Under the pieces are notes generated by a model, which saw only the letters and a program-made list of their open reading frames with translations, did no database searches and was not told the origin of the DNA. From NCBI GenBank assembly GCA_031732875.1, contig JAVMKL010000204.1, forward strand, positions 1-22,007: DNA of 22,007 bases, read 5' to 3'. The translations under genes and the position numbers were made by a program. Each line of letters begins with the position of its first letter. Positions within the stretch are counted from its first letter, which is position 1. Source of the stretch: JAVMKJ01 sp031732875 (lineage in GTDB: Bacteria > Pseudomonadota > Gammaproteobacteria > Competibacterales > Competibacteraceae). Shown piece by piece: positions 21,947-22,007 of the stretch.

Positions 21947-22007
21947 CTGCCGCCTTTGCCGCCCTTGGCGGGCGATCCTTTCACTTCAACGGTCTGGACG
22001 GACAAAC

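Larger units (their letters stand above)
21687..22007. other. Intergenic region at right edge
   Basis: 321 bp without a supported gene, between the minus-strand HHH gene and whatever lies to the right. A 96-codon plus frame (21655-21945) is antisense to the HHH gene in part, has no ribosome site and is not called. The region contains an inverted repeat CCATGA-AA-TCATGG (21860-21873), a rightward promoter, and a short CCGCC/GGCGG hairpin (21959-21971). No clear minus-strand promoter for the HHH gene was seen. Confidence 0.6.

Overview
The window is GC-rich, densely packed chromosomal DNA from a gammaproteobacterium. The best indicators are an AsnS of the E. coli length and type, a UbiG very close to E. 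coli UbiG, and the order mtnA / mtaD-ubiG-mupP, which matches a gene neighbourhood known from Pseudomonas. The exact lineage cannot be read from the sequence. A purple-sulfur or Competibacter-like relative is a guess only. No mobile elements, tRNA or rRNA genes, or CRISPR arrays were seen.

Left part (1-7544, + strand): a run of membrane genes that looks like one operon. A YihY/BrkB-family protein and an AI-2E-family (UPF0118) permease come first. They are followed by seven overlapping or abutting genes of a Mrp-type multisubunit cation/proton antiporter, in the order E, F, G, a fused (MrpA C-terminal domain + MrpB), C, D and a second D-like subunit. No full-length MrpA is present. The second D-like subunit has lost the otherwise invariant TM5 glutamate. 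This complex is the most unusual object in the window.

Middle left (7603-10630, + strand): three short-spaced genes for a four-helix DUF3611-type membrane protein, a secreted protein with two META (HslJ-like) domains, and a membrane-anchored alpha/beta hydrolase with a complete Ser-Asp-His triad.

Middle (10695-15612): methylthioadenosine salvage (mtnA on the minus strand, mtaD on the plus strand) with an ompA-like lipid-free outer-membrane/peptidoglycan protein between them. ubiG and a MupP-like HAD phosphatase follow mtaD. An AT-rich 345-bp intergenic region before ompA carries a candidate promoter with a perfect palindrome in its spacer. A strong intrinsic terminator follows ompA, and a promoter for mtaD lies immediately behind it.

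Right part (15640-21686, minus strand): read in its own direction, a tryptophan-rich helix-hairpin-helix protein, asnS, and then a signalling cassette: a transmembrane Ser/Thr kinase, a canonical FHA protein, a degenerate FHA protein and a PP2C phosphatase. This is a complete write/read/erase phosphorylation set with no secretion system visible beside it. The last 321 bp are non-coding and hold an extended -10 promoter pointing out of the window to the right.
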